NCBI GenBank assembly: GCA_045542335.1
Contig: JAZQKV010000086.1
Coordinates: forward strand, 62,001 to 126,000
Reading direction: 5' to 3'
Length of the DNA: 64,000 nt
From: CAKSUT01 sp045542335
Lineage (GTDB): Bacteria; Bacillota; Clostridia; Oscillospirales; CAG-382
Shown here: positions 8,583-17,016 of the stretch, piece by piece
Numbering within the stretch: position 1 is the first letter of the stretch
Layout: each line of letters opens with the position of its first letter
The notes under the pieces: generated by a model
What the model saw: the letters and a program-made list of their open reading frames with translations, nothing else
Databases searched by the model: none
Told to the model about the DNA's origin: nothing
Translations under genes and position numbers: made by a program

Positions 8583-8611
8583 TTGAACTGCACGATTCTT
8601 TGTGATATAAT
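8583..8611 (+). promoter_or_regulatory. Promoter of the AEC transporter gene
   Basis: TTGAAC (8583-8588), 17-base spacer, TATAAT (8606-8611), following directly on the thpR terminator. Confidence 0.8.
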
Positions 8612-8675
8612 TTATTCTCATATTGAAAAAATGCAAATTAAATTTGTTTTGGATTTTTTGAAAGGATAGACATAT

Positions 8676-9617
8676 ATGTCCGCAGAAATCTCCAGCTATA
8701 CAGCCACGGCAATTTTGCCCGTTTTCATCGTTATATTTATAGGAATATTCTTAAACAGACTTGGCTTCTTCTCACAAAAAACAAAGGATGAAATTGTAAA
8801 GCTTGTGTTTTACGTCGGCACGCCCTGCCTTATTTTCAAAAGCACGGCTACGGCAAATTTTTCTCAAGCCTTTGATTCAAAATTCATAGGCTTTGCCATA
8901 GCAATGATTTTTGTGCTTATTGCACTTCTCATTGCCATATGCTCTTTTATAAAGGATCCTGCAAAAAAAGCGGCAGTGATACAGATAAGCTATCGTTCAA
9001 ACTTTGCAATTGCCGGAATGCCCATTGCAATGAACCTCATGGGCGACGAAGGAGTTTCTCTGACGGCGCTTACGCTTTCCTTTGTGGTGCTTATTTACAA
9101 TGTAACTGCGGTTGCCATTCTTTCGTACTATTGCGGCAAGAGCAAAAGTATAACAAGCGTTATGGTCAACATGGCGAAAAATCCGCTTCTCATTGCCACA
9201 ATAATCGGACTTTCGTGGTCGCTCATCGGAATACCAATGCCCTCGGTGCTTGGTTCAACAGTTTCCACGCTCGGAGATATTGCTTCAAGCCTCGGGCTTC
9301 TCATAATCGGTGCTTCAATCACGGTTAAGGGGTTGAAAGCTGACAGATTTTACATACTTCTTTCAGTATTTCTTCGCAATGTGTTCTCCCCCCTTCTCAT
9401 GCTAACTGCAGGTTATTTTGCAGGCTTCCGCGGAGACAGCATGCTTGTGCTTGCCGTAATGTCCTCAACGCCTGCGGCGGTAAACTGTTTTGCCATGGCA
9501 AAGCAAATGGGAGCAGATGCCGAAATATCAGCTTATGGTGTTTCTTTCACAAGCATTTTCAGCGTTGTCAGCGTGTTTGTTTCGGTTTATATAATAAAAA
9601 TCCTTGGAATCGCCTGA
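8676..9617 (+). CDS. AEC-family transporter (auxin efflux carrier-like)
   Basis: Membrane transporter of 313 residues with about ten hydrophobic segments in two halves. The order is the AEC pattern: an opening PVFIVIFIGIFLNR segment, an early break with Pro-Cys (GTPCLIF, about 48-54), and a mirrored second half with ISTP-like helix breaks (MSSTPAAVNCFAM, about 263-275). Known bacterial members export or import small organic acids such as malate or malonate. The substrate here cannot be read from the sequence. GAAAGGATAG precedes the ATG. The gene has its own promoter, and the Suf-like operon downstream has another, so it is probably monocistronic. Confidence 0.85.
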   Translation: MSAEISSYTATAILPVFIVIFIGIFLNRLGFFSQKTKDEIVKLVFYVGTPCLIFKSTATANFSQAFDSKFIGFAIAMIFVLIALLIAICSFIKDPAKKAAVIQISYRSNFAIAGMPIAMNLMGDEGVSLTALTLSFVVLIYNVTAVAILSYYCGKSKSITSVMVNMAKNPLLIATIIGLSWSLIGIPMPSVLGSTVSTLGDIASSLGLLIIGASITVKGLKADRFYILLSVFLRNVFSPLLMLTAGYFAGFRGDSMLVLAVMSSTPAAVNCFAMAKQMGADAEISAYGVSFTSIFSVVSVFVSVYIIKILGIA

Positions 9618-9673
9618 TTCAATGCATTTGCCGGAACACTTTTTTCGGTGTTTAAATATTAACGCAATATCTA

Positions 9674-9702
9674 TTGACTTTTCACGATGGATAGATTATA
9701 AT
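9674..9702 (+). promoter_or_regulatory. Promoter of the SufC/SufB-like operon
   Basis: TTGACT (9674-9679), 17-base spacer, TATAAT (9697-9702), giving a leader of about 70 bases before the ATG at 9782. I see no IscR- or CymR-like site that I can identify with confidence. Confidence 0.85.
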
Positions 9703-9781
9703 GTATTGGTGGGAAATGTGAGATTTTTCACAAACTTTTAGAACTTCATATTCGTACACAAACGAAAGGAACGATATAAAA

Positions 9782-10516
9782 ATGCTGGAACTTAAAAATA
9801 TACGTTGGAAGCTTGACAGCGGCGAACAAATTCTCAAGGGCATCGACCTTAAAATCCCCGACGGCAAGCTCACAGTTGTAACCGGTCCCAACGGAGGCGG
9901 CAAAACTTCTCTCGCAAAGGTTATTTCCGGACTTTACACTCAATCCGATGGTAACATTCTCCTTGACGGCAAGGATATAACGGGAATGAATATAACCGAA
10001 CGTGCAAAAAACGGAATTGCATATGCGTTTCAACAGCCTGTACGCTTCAAGGGTCTCACAATCCGCGATCTGCTTGAACTTTCAGCTGAGCGTGAGCTTT
10101 CCGAAGATCAGGTTTGTGAATACTTGAGCAAGGTTGGACTTTGCGCACACGATTACATAAACCGGGAAGTAAACGCAAATCTTTCAGGCGGTGAAAGCAA
10201 GCGAATCGAAATTGCAACCGTTCTTGCAAGAAAAGACGCAAAAGTGCTCGTGTTTGATGAGCCGGAGGCAGGAATTGACCTGTGGAGCTTTTCAAGCCTT
10301 ATTGACGCCTTCAAGGCAATCAAGGCAGACAGCACACGTTCGTTGCTTATAATTTCGCATCAGGAAAGAATCATGGAAATTGCCGACAGAATCGTCGTTA
10401 TTGCCGACGGCAAGGTGAGAACAGAGGGAACAAGAATGCAGGTTCTGCCCTCTCTGCTCAGCGGTGAAAAGCAAAGACTTTGTCCTCTTGAAAAGGACGA
10501 GAAAGGAGAGTGTTAA
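9782..10516 (+). CDS. sufC: SufC-like ABC ATPase of a minimal SUF system
   Basis: Cytosolic ABC ATPase of the Fe-S cluster assembly SufC type, 244 residues. Walker A is GPNGGGKT (35-42), the Q-loop AFQQPVRF has the SufC-like form (about 82-89), the signature is LSGGE (134-138), Walker B plus D-loop is VLVFDEPEAGID (155-166), and the switch histidine is in IISHQ. No membrane partner is encoded. The next gene is a SufB/SufD-like scaffold starting 3 bases after this stop, which fixes the function better than the ATPase alone. The arrangement sufC plus one sufB-like gene, with no sufS, sufU or sufD nearby, matches the SUF-like minimal system (SMS). Confidence 0.88.
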   Translation: MLELKNIRWKLDSGEQILKGIDLKIPDGKLTVVTGPNGGGKTSLAKVISGLYTQSDGNILLDGKDITGMNITERAKNGIAYAFQQPVRFKGLTIRDLLELSAERELSEDQVCEYLSKVGLCAHDYINREVNANLSGGESKRIEIATVLARKDAKVLVFDEPEAGIDLWSFSSLIDAFKAIKADSTRSLLIISHQERIMEIADRIVVIADGKVRTEGTRMQVLPSLLSGEKQRLCPLEKDEKGEC

Positions 10517-10518
10517 AG

Positions 10519-11457
10519 ATGTCCGAAAAGGTTGAAATGAAAAAGACCACCAAAGAGCTTCTCAAAGAAGTTTCCGATTGGGACGAAAACGCTCTCAAAG
10601 GAGCTTATAACATTCGTGAGGACAGCGGATGCGCCGCAAGAAAGTCCACGAAAAACATAAAAATCGAATCCAAAAAGGATGCTCCCGGAATTGTCATTCA
10701 CATAAGTGCCGAAACCGCCGGTGAATCCGTTTACATTCCCGCCTGCATCACACATTCCGGTGTTGACGACCTTGTTTACAATGACTTTATCATCGAAGAT
10801 GGTGCAGATGTTGTGATAGTTGCAGGTTGCGGAGTTCACTCCGAGGGTGAGGACGACTCACGCCACAGCGGTGTTCACAGATTCTTTGTTGGCAAAGACG
10901 CAAAGGTGGTTTATAAAGAAAAACACCTCGGCACAGGCAAAGGAAAGGGTGCAAAGAAGATTGACCCTGTGACAGATGTAATCATGGCAGAGAATTCACA
11001 TCTTGAAATGGACACAACACAAATCGGCGGTGTGACCTCCTCCGACAGAAAGACAACAGCAAAGCTTGCCGCAGGCGCAAAACTCATCATTCGTGAAAGA
11101 CTCATGACCGACGGTGACCAGGTGGCAAAATCCGATTTCCTTGTTGAGCTTTGTGGCGACGACAGCGCAGTTGACCTTATTTCCCGTTCTGTTGCAAAGG
11201 GCAATTCCTATCAGGATTATCATTCGGTTCTCAAAGGAAACTGCCGTTGCACAGGACATTCAGAGTGTGATGCAATTCTCGCTGACAACGGCAAGGTAAA
11301 CGCCGCACCCGAACTCTATGCAGGCTCTCTCGATGCTTCGCTTATTCACGAAGCCGCTATCGGAAAAATCGCAGGCGAGCAGATTATAAAGCTTCGCACA
11401 CTCGGACTTACGGAGCAGGAAGCAGAAAGAAAAATCATTGACGGATTTTTGAGATAA
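10519..11457 (+). CDS. SufB/SufD-family Fe-S scaffold protein (short form)
   Basis: SufBD-core beta-helix protein of 312 residues, shorter than SufB (about 460). It is expected to form a complex with the ATPase upstream and to hold nascent Fe-S clusters. The core carries the region expected to bind clusters: three cysteines within GNCRCTGHSEC (about 240-250) and a His-Glu pair in SLIHEAAIGKI (about 275-285), comparable to the conserved Cys and Glu/His of SufB. AAGGAG at 10503-10508 is 10 bases from the ATG at 10519; a GTG at 10510 is too close to it to be used. The genes overlap in regulation and end at a shared strong terminator. Confidence 0.87.
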   Translation: MSEKVEMKKTTKELLKEVSDWDENALKGAYNIREDSGCAARKSTKNIKIESKKDAPGIVIHISAETAGESVYIPACITHSGVDDLVYNDFIIEDGADVVIVAGCGVHSEGEDDSRHSGVHRFFVGKDAKVVYKEKHLGTGKGKGAKKIDPVTDVIMAENSHLEMDTTQIGGVTSSDRKTTAKLAAGAKLIIRERLMTDGDQVAKSDFLVELCGDDSAVDLISRSVAKGNSYQDYHSVLKGNCRCTGHSECDAILADNGKVNAAPELYAGSLDASLIHEAAIGKIAGEQIIKLRTLGLTEQEAERKIIDGFLR

Positions 11458-11470
11458 CTAAATAATTTTA

Positions 11471-11510
11471 AAGCCTGTATCTGGCATCGTGTCAGATACA
11501 GGCTTGCATT
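11471..11510 (+). terminator. Terminator between convergent genes
   Basis: A perfect 13-base stem (11471-11483 with 11493-11505) with a 9-base loop, then GCATTTTT. It lies between the SufB-like gene (plus) and the nucleoside phosphorylase (minus). Confidence 0.88.
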
Positions 11511-11524
11511 TTTATGTATGGGGT

Positions 11525-12832
11525 TCACACTTCTCCAAGAATGAGTCTGCGCTTTGAGTTGCAGTCAAAGGCATCGCCGTACTCAATTGCCCCCTCAAAA
11601 CGTGTTGCGGCATTGGCAATTCTGCTCTCATCCGAGGTGTGAAGCACAGCAACAACATCCCCTTTGTTCACCTTATCGCCAACGGTTTTTTCAAGAATTA
11701 TACCTGCAGAAAAGTCAATTTTATCGTCCTTTTTAATTCTTCCTGCGCCAAGAAGCAACGAGGCATTGCCTATCTCCTCGCTGTCGGCACGGGTTATGTA
11801 TCCATCCCTTGCAGCAAGAATCTCATGTTTGAAAGTCGCCTCAGGAAGTCCGCAGAGATTACCCCCCTGGGTTTTTATCCATTCTTCAAACTTTGCGTAT
11901 GCCTTTCCGCTGTCAAGGCTATCCTCTACCATTTTTGTGCTTTCTTCAACGCCAATTCCATGAGTTGCCGCAACCATTCTTGAAGCAATTGCAACGCAGA
12001 TTTCCCGGAGTGCGCCCCTCTCTCTGCCGCAAAGCACCTCAATCGCCTCTTTCACTTCAAGGCTGTTTCCGATTGCTTTCCCAAGCGGAACATCCATATC
12101 CGTCAAAAGCGCACGGACATTTCTTCCGCACATTTTTCCAATGCTCACCATGCTTTCGGCAAGAGCCTTTGCCTCGTCAAAGCTTTTCATAAAAGCTCCG
12201 CTTCCCACCTTTACGTCAAGAACAATGGAATGTGAGCCTGCGGCAAGCTTTTTGCTCATAATACTTGAAGCAATAAGCGGCAAACTTTCAACCGTAGCCG
12301 TGACGCTTCTCAGTGAATAAAGCTTTTTGTCCGCAGGGGCAAAGTTACCTGTCTGACCAACAACGCAGATTCCGATTTTTTCAGACTGCGCCTTGAATTC
12401 TTCCGGCGTCATATCAACACGATAGCCCGGAATTGATTCAAGCTTGTCAACCGTGCCTCCCGTATGCCCCAAGGCTCTACCCGACATTTTGGCAACAATA
12501 CAGCCAAGACTTGCAGCAATGGGCGCAACAATAAGCGTGGTTTTGTCACCCACGCCACCGGTGCTGTGCTTGTCGCAGGAAAGTGTTCCGAACTGTGAAA
12601 GGTCGGCGCTGTCCCCGGAGGCTGCCATTGCAAGAGTGAGGTCGGCGGTTTCACGGGGTGTCATACCACGAAAAAACACACTCATTGCAAAAGCACTCAT
12701 CATATAATCCTTTATTTCATCATTCACATAACCGGAAATGAGAAATTCTATTTCCTCTTTGGTAAGTTCCGCACCGTCACGTTTCTTCTTTATAACGTCA
12801 TAAGGAGTCATGGCAATTGTGTTTTTATTCAT
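11525..12832 (-). CDS. pdp: Pyrimidine-nucleoside (thymidine) phosphorylase
   Basis: Cleaves uridine, thymidine or deoxyuridine with phosphate to the base and (deoxy)ribose 1-phosphate, for salvage. At 435 residues it has the normal length and the family's three-part layout: helical N-terminal domain, phosphate-binding CDKHSTGGVGDKTTL (about 84-98), and the signature SGRALGHTGGTVDKLESIPG (about 115-134). A C-terminal alpha/beta domain follows, with the GxxINxxDKI-type GRIKKDDKIDFSAG stretch. Whether it is Pdp (broad) or DeoA (thymidine only) is not settled by sequence. GAGGTG precedes the ATG. The gene follows an AraC regulator by 26 bases on the same strand, an unusual partner for this enzyme. 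Confidence 0.92.
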   Translation of the reverse strand: MNKNTIAMTPYDVIKKKRDGAELTKEEIEFLISGYVNDEIKDYMMSAFAMSVFFRGMTPRETADLTLAMAASGDSADLSQFGTLSCDKHSTGGVGDKTTLIVAPIAASLGCIVAKMSGRALGHTGGTVDKLESIPGYRVDMTPEEFKAQSEKIGICVVGQTGNFAPADKKLYSLRSVTATVESLPLIASSIMSKKLAAGSHSIVLDVKVGSGAFMKSFDEAKALAESMVSIGKMCGRNVRALLTDMDVPLGKAIGNSLEVKEAIEVLCGRERGALREICVAIASRMVAATHGIGVEESTKMVEDSLDSGKAYAKFEEWIKTQGGNLCGLPEATFKHEILAARDGYITRADSEEIGNASLLLGAGRIKKDDKIDFSAGIILEKTVGDKVNKGDVVAVLHTSDESRIANAATRFEGAIEYGDAFDCNSKRRLILGEV

Positions 12833-12858
12833 GAAACAGCACCTCTTTCAGTTTTTTC

Positions 12859-13656
12859 TTATATACCCATATTCTTAAACTCATTCCTATATTCCCCCGG
12901 AGTGTAACCAGTTTTCTGCCTGAAAGCACGGCAAAAATGGTACAAACTTGCGTATCCGCACGCATCTGAAACTTCCGAAACAGAAAGATTCTCTGAAACA
13001 AGCATTTCCTTTGCCTTGTTTATACGCACCTGCTGTATATATTGTTTTGGAGAAATCCCAAGGTTCTGCCTGAACAGCTTTGTAAAATAAACCTCGCTTA
13101 TTCCTCCATTTTGCGCAATAACTGAGTTTGTAAGTTCAGGTGACGATATATTTTCCTCAAGATACTTAATCGCAGGTCTCAAAACCGTCGGCATATCACC
13201 TTTTCCAAAAACTTCATCCCCAACATCTCCGCTTGCCATTGACAGCATCTTATAAAACACAGACATAAGTCGGGCAAAATTATCGGGATTGTTAAGCGAA
13301 TACATCTGTTCAAGAAGCTTGTGATGCTTTATGAAAACATCCGGATTCTTTATAGGTATCCTCAAAAAATCGCTATGGTGGAATGAATCAGTACATAAGA
13401 AATTAAGAAGAGTGAATCTACCGGGCTTTGTACATTCAAAATGATATGTTCCGCCCATCGGCAATATTACAAGATGTCCCGGGTCAGACACTATATCCTT
13501 GCCGTTGTGGTGGTACACAATTTCTCCGTCAATCGCAAGAGACATTCCATACCATGCTCTTAAAACCATGTTTCTTTCAACACCCCGGTCATACTTTACG
13601 GTGAAAACATTTGTAATGTGAGTTGCGCAAATTGTGTTGAGAACGCTTGTCGCCAT
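12859..13656 (-). CDS. AraC-family regulator (divergent to dehydroquinase-like gene)
   Basis: Transcription factor of 265 residues. The N-terminal half is a cupin-like sensing domain (about 10-130, with YHHNGKDIVSDPGHLVILP). The C-terminal 100 residues are the double helix-turn-helix of AraC/XylS (VYFTKLFRQNLGISPKQYI and the second helix pair SEVSDACGYASLYHFCRAFR). It is transcribed away from the dehydroquinase-like/epimerase operon and towards the nucleoside phosphorylase. The shared region 13657-13827 contains repeated TTTAC/GTAAA words overlapping both -35 elements, so it probably controls the divergent operon and itself. GAGAGGTGGG precedes the start. Confidence 0.88.
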   Translation of the reverse strand: MATSVLNTICATHITNVFTVKYDRGVERNMVLRAWYGMSLAIDGEIVYHHNGKDIVSDPGHLVILPMGGTYHFECTKPGRFTLLNFLCTDSFHHSDFLRIPIKNPDVFIKHHKLLEQMYSLNNPDNFARLMSVFYKMLSMASGDVGDEVFGKGDMPTVLRPAIKYLEENISSPELTNSVIAQNGGISEVYFTKLFRQNLGISPKQYIQQVRINKAKEMLVSENLSVSEVSDACGYASLYHFCRAFRQKTGYTPGEYRNEFKNMGI

Positions 13657-13684
13657 GTGTCACCCACCTCTCCTCTGCATTTTG

Positions 13685-13713
13685 ATTATATAACACTTTT
13701 GTGTCTATTTACA
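13685..13713 (-). promoter_or_regulatory. Promoter of the AraC gene (with TGTAAA -35)
   Basis: Minus strand TGTAAA (13708-13713), 17-base spacer, TATAAT (13685-13690). The -35 element is itself one of the repeated GTAAA words of this region, which would allow autoregulation. Confidence 0.65.
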
Positions 13714-13816
13714 CCATGGTTTGTAAATTAGTATCGTAAATGTTAAATATTTATTGTTTTGCCCATTTACATCTGATACAATCCATGTTATACTTACAAT
13801 GTAAATCAAGGTTTAC
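13706..13816. promoter_or_regulatory. Cluster of TTTAC/GTAAA words, candidate AraC operator
   Basis: Within about 110 bases the pentamer TTTAC or its complement occurs at 13708, 13723, 13736, 13766, 13801 and 13812, mostly inside the longer words ATTTACA or TGTAAAT. They flank and overlap the promoters of both divergent transcripts. The binding protein is inferred to be the AraC regulator at 12859-13656. Confidence 0.5.
13766..13794 (+). promoter_or_regulatory. Promoter of the dehydroquinase-like/epimerase operon
   Basis: TTTACA (13766-13771), 17-base spacer, TATACT (13789-13794). An overlapping alternative is TTGTTT (13754-13759), 17 bases, TACAAT (13777-13782). Confidence 0.65.
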
Positions 13817-13827
13817 GGAGGTACATA

Positions 13828-14616
13828 ATGGCAAAAAAATTCACTTCGTTTCTTGGCAACGAGAGACCAATTCTCACAACAATGGTAATTGCCAACACCC
13901 AAGAAGCCGTAATTGAAAAAATGAAAAAGGCAATAAATATCGGCACAGATGCTTTCTGCTTTCAGATGGAGGGACTTGAAACAAAGTACAAGACCACTTC
14001 GTGTATAAAGGAAATTATCGATTCTGCAGAGGGAAGACCAATTTATATCACAAACTACCGTAACGGCAATCCTCAGCTCAAGGAAAAGCCTTGCGGCGAT
14101 GAGCTTCTTGCAGAACAGCTCCTCATGGCTCTTGAATGCGGAGCAAAGCTCATTGACATAAGAGGCGATATGTTCTGCCCATGTGAGGGTGAGCTTACCA
14201 TGGACAAGGATGCCGTGGAAAAGCAGATGAAATTTATAAAGCAAGTCAAGGATAAGGGCGGAGAGGTGCTTATGTCCTCACACGTTCTCAAATTCACCCC
14301 CCTTGAAAAAACGCTTCAGATTGCCTATGCTCAACAGTCCCGTGGAACTGATATTGTAAAAATCGTAACTGCCGCAACAAGCGAGGCGGAGGTCCTTGAA
14401 AATTTTGAGATTACATCAAAGCTCGGACGTGTGCTTGATGTTCCCTATCTTTTCCTCTGCGGTGGCTCGCACCGCTTAAAGCACAGGCTTCTCGGTCCTG
14501 CCATTGCAAACAGCATATATCTTACCACAACAGAATATGCCGAAGATTTTACGCAGCCTCCCCTTGATATGGCAAAGGCTGTGCTTGCGGCGGCAGGCTA
14601 CACGGACCTTCCGTAA
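13828..14616 (+). CDS. Type I 3-dehydroquinate dehydratase-like protein
   Basis: Class I aldolase-fold protein of 262 residues. The two catalytic residues of type I dehydroquinase are in place: the base His152 (SSHVLKFTP) and the Schiff-base Lys178 (DIVKIVTAA). Likely substrate contacts are Glu49, Arg78 (ITNYRNG) and a late Gln243. The family's C-terminal SAPGQ loop is replaced by FTQPPL. No other shikimate gene is nearby. The partners are an NAD-dependent epimerase and an AraC regulator, so the enzyme may dehydrate dehydroquinate in quinate/shikimate use, or a related cyclic or sugar-acid substrate, rather than serve aromatic biosynthesis. GGAGGTACATA precedes the ATG. Confidence 0.75.
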   Translation: MAKKFTSFLGNERPILTTMVIANTQEAVIEKMKKAINIGTDAFCFQMEGLETKYKTTSCIKEIIDSAEGRPIYITNYRNGNPQLKEKPCGDELLAEQLLMALECGAKLIDIRGDMFCPCEGELTMDKDAVEKQMKFIKQVKDKGGEVLMSSHVLKFTPLEKTLQIAYAQQSRGTDIVKIVTAATSEAEVLENFEITSKLGRVLDVPYLFLCGGSHRLKHRLLGPAIANSIYLTTTEYAEDFTQPPLDMAKAVLAAAGYTDLP

Positions 14617-14648
14617 TCATAAAACTTTATATAAAGAGGTACATATCC

Positions 14649-15656
14649 ATGAAGAAAATACTTGTAATAGGTGCGACAGGTGCAATGGGCACCTATCTTG
14701 TCCCCGAGCTTATAAGGAGAGGCTATGCCGTTGATGCCGCATCCCTCGACGAAATGAGCTACACCCATCCGAATCTCCGCCACATCAAAGAGAATATGTT
14801 TGACCCGGACACCTTAAAGTCTGTGCTTGCAAATGGATATGATGCAGTCGTTGACTTTCTCATATACAACAAAAAGGAAAAGTTTGAAGCAGTCATGCCC
14901 CTTTTCCTTGAAGCAACAAAGCACTACATTTACCTGTCAACCTACCGCATATACGCAGGCGAATACCCAATAACCGAAGATTCTCCGCGTCTTATCGATG
15001 TGACGGATGACGAGGTTTTGTTAAACTCCGGCGACTATTGCATTTACAAAGCCGAGGGAGAGAATGTCCTCAGAGCATCTTCCTACGACAACTGGACAAT
15101 CATCCGCCCTGCCATAACCTTTTCCAAGAGAAGATTCCAGCTCACGACCCTTGAAGCAAATGTCCTCATGTACCGCATTTTCAATCACAAGACGGTGGTA
15201 CTTCCCGAAGCGGCAATGGACATTCAGGCGACTATGACCTGGGCAGGCGACGTTGCAAAAATGATTGCCGGACTTCTTTTCAACCCCAAGGCGTATAAAG
15301 AGGCTTTCACCGTTTCCACAAACGAGCATCACACCTGGCGTGAGGTTGCAGGCATCTACGAAAGAATCTGCGGACTTAAATACGTCACCGCCTCAACCGA
15401 CGATTACGTTCACATTCTTTCGGGTACAAACAACGTCAATACCCGTCAGCAGCTTATTTACGACAGATGCTTCAACCGTGTAATCGACAACAGCAAGATT
15501 CTCTCCGTAACGGGCATGAAAGAACAGGATCTCACGCCCATAGAAATTGCACTCCGCATGGAATTTGCAAATCTCATGCCCGGTGACATTCCCCATTCCG
15601 TTGAGATTAACGAGAGAATGGACGAATACCTCAAGGCTCATGGCATAGAAGAATAA
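14649..15656 (+). CDS. NAD(P)-dependent epimerase/dehydratase (extended SDR)
   Basis: Rossmann-fold protein of 335 residues. The N-terminal dinucleotide-binding motif is GATGAMGTY (about 8-16). An extended-SDR-like segment with active-site candidates lies around YLSTYRIYAG (about 97-106) and the later CIYKAEGE (YxxxK, about 131-138). It resembles NDP-sugar epimerases and CsgG-type reductases, but the substrate is unknown. It starts 32 bases after the dehydroquinase-like gene behind a similar leader (GAGGTACATATCC), and both end at the terminator at 15664. The pair is probably one catabolic unit under the AraC regulator. Confidence 0.8.
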   Translation: MKKILVIGATGAMGTYLVPELIRRGYAVDAASLDEMSYTHPNLRHIKENMFDPDTLKSVLANGYDAVVDFLIYNKKEKFEAVMPLFLEATKHYIYLSTYRIYAGEYPITEDSPRLIDVTDDEVLLNSGDYCIYKAEGENVLRASSYDNWTIIRPAITFSKRRFQLTTLEANVLMYRIFNHKTVVLPEAAMDIQATMTWAGDVAKMIAGLLFNPKAYKEAFTVSTNEHHTWREVAGIYERICGLKYVTASTDDYVHILSGTNNVNTRQQLIYDRCFNRVIDNSKILSVTGMKEQDLTPIEIALRMEFANLMPGDIPHSVEINERMDEYLKAHGIEE

Positions 15657-15663
15657 TATAAAA

Positions 15664-15705
15664 ATCGGCTGAACCGAAAGCCTCGATTCAGCCGATACTT
15701 TTTAT
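15664..15705 (+). terminator. Terminator after the epimerase gene
   Basis: A 10-base perfect stem (15664-15673 with 15687-15696) followed by ACTTTTTATT. It sits between convergent genes, and the upstream A run suggests partial activity in the other direction. Confidence 0.85.
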
Positions 15706-15708
15706 TCT

Positions 15709-16962
15709 TTACTGCTTCTTCAAATCCTTAAAAATAAATCTGAAAACAAGGGAACAGACAACGCCTATGACGATCGCCACAACAAGGTCAAACACGACCG
15801 TTGCAACCATCGTTATGAGGAAGAGAAGAATCGCGCCGATTCTCTTGCCGCCGAACATCGCCTTGATTTCGTGCCACTCGTTCATTCTCCATGCCGTCAC
15901 CATAAGCACGCCCGCAAGAGCCGCATTTGGAATGAGAGCCATTATATCACCAAGAAGGAACATCGCCGCAATAAGCCAAAGGGCGTGGAAGATACCCGTA
16001 AGCCTTGTCTGTGCACCACTCTTTATGGCAACGCTTGTTCTCGCAATCGCCGCTGTCGCAGGCACGCCGCCAAAGAAAGGAATAAGTATATTTCCTGCGC
16101 CCTGTGCAAGAAGCTCTATGTTTGCGTCAAAAGGCTCCTCCTTCATACGGGATGCAGATGCTCCGCAAAGAAGGCTCTCAATCATGCCAAGTGCCGCAAC
16201 GCTGAATGCAGGGGAAATGAGTGCAACCATTGTTTTTGGGTCAAGCTGTGCAAGTGAAAAACGCTGTTCAAGGAAAAGGGTCTTGGGGATTTCGCCGATT
16301 GTTGCGAACTTATCCGCACCTACGATTACGCAAACGATTGTCGCAATAATAATACCCACAAGAGATGAAGGCACTTTTGCGTTCCACTTTTTGGGATATA
16401 CAAGCATAACCACAACAACAAGAAGTCCTATGAGGACCGTGAAGATGTCGGGCGTAAATCCAAATTCGCCGTAAGAAATAAGCTTGTCAATTGCACTTTC
16501 GCCCTCGGAATGAGTACCGAAAAAGTTGTCGATCTGCCCCAGGGCAATTATCACCGCAATACCAGAAGTAAAGCCTGTGATAACAGGAGCAGGGATAAAG
16601 GAAACAAGCTTTCCCACACGAAAGATTCCGCAAATAAGCAGAATAACACCCGCCATAAAGCAAACCGTAAACACGCCTTGAAGCAAATACTGTGCAACAA
16701 TCGCTCCGAGTATTGCCGCCATAGCGCCTGTGGGACCGGAAATCTGGAATGAAGCTCCTGAAAATGCGCTTATTACAACGCCTGCCACAATTGCTGTAAC
16801 AAGTCCTGCCGCCGCATCTGCTCCGCTTGCAACGCCAAAAGCAAGTGCAAGAGGAAGAGCCACCGCCGCAACTGTGAGTCCTGCAAGCAGATCTTTTATA
16901 AATTTCCCGCCATTGTAGCCGGAAAACTCACGCCTGAACATAGCCACAAAGTTCTTTAACAT
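15709..16962 (-). CDS. SulP-family anion transporter without STAS domain
   Basis: Membrane transporter of 417 residues of the SulP/SLC26 family, which carries sulfate, bicarbonate or dicarboxylates. The family start is clear (KDLLAGLTVAAVALPLALAFG at about 24-43, split here only by length limits) and the conserved SGPTGAMAAILGAIVA region follows (about 74-90). The second half holds GFTSGIAVIIALGQ and the FGGVPATAAIARTSVAIKSGAQTR block (about 290-315). The protein ends right after the last membrane helix with KDLKKQ, so the cytoplasmic STAS domain of most SulP proteins is absent. I see no frameshifted STAS sequence downstream, since the next bases are a terminator. It has its own promoter with a hairpin at the transcript start. 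Confidence 0.88.
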   Translation of the reverse strand: MLKNFVAMFRREFSGYNGGKFIKDLLAGLTVAAVALPLALAFGVASGADAAAGLVTAIVAGVVISAFSGASFQISGPTGAMAAILGAIVAQYLLQGVFTVCFMAGVILLICGIFRVGKLVSFIPAPVITGFTSGIAVIIALGQIDNFFGTHSEGESAIDKLISYGEFGFTPDIFTVLIGLLVVVVMLVYPKKWNAKVPSSLVGIIIATIVCVIVGADKFATIGEIPKTLFLEQRFSLAQLDPKTMVALISPAFSVAALGMIESLLCGASASRMKEEPFDANIELLAQGAGNILIPFFGGVPATAAIARTSVAIKSGAQTRLTGIFHALWLIAAMFLLGDIMALIPNAALAGVLMVTAWRMNEWHEIKAMFGGKRIGAILLFLITMVATVVFDLVVAIVIGVVCSLVFRFIFKDLKKQ

Positions 16963-16988
16963 ATTTAAGCCACTCCGTATAAAAATAG

Positions 16989-17013
16989 TGTCGGCAAATA
17001 TTTTTTGCCGACA
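16989..17013 (-). promoter_or_regulatory. 5'-end hairpin of the sulP transcript
   Basis: A perfect 10-base inverted repeat, TGTCGGCAAA and TTTGCCGACA, with a 5-base loop. The predicted start of the sulP transcript (near 17010) falls within the outer arm, so the mRNA would begin with this stem-loop. It could protect the message or be an operator. Confidence 0.6.
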
Positions 17014-17016
17014 ATT

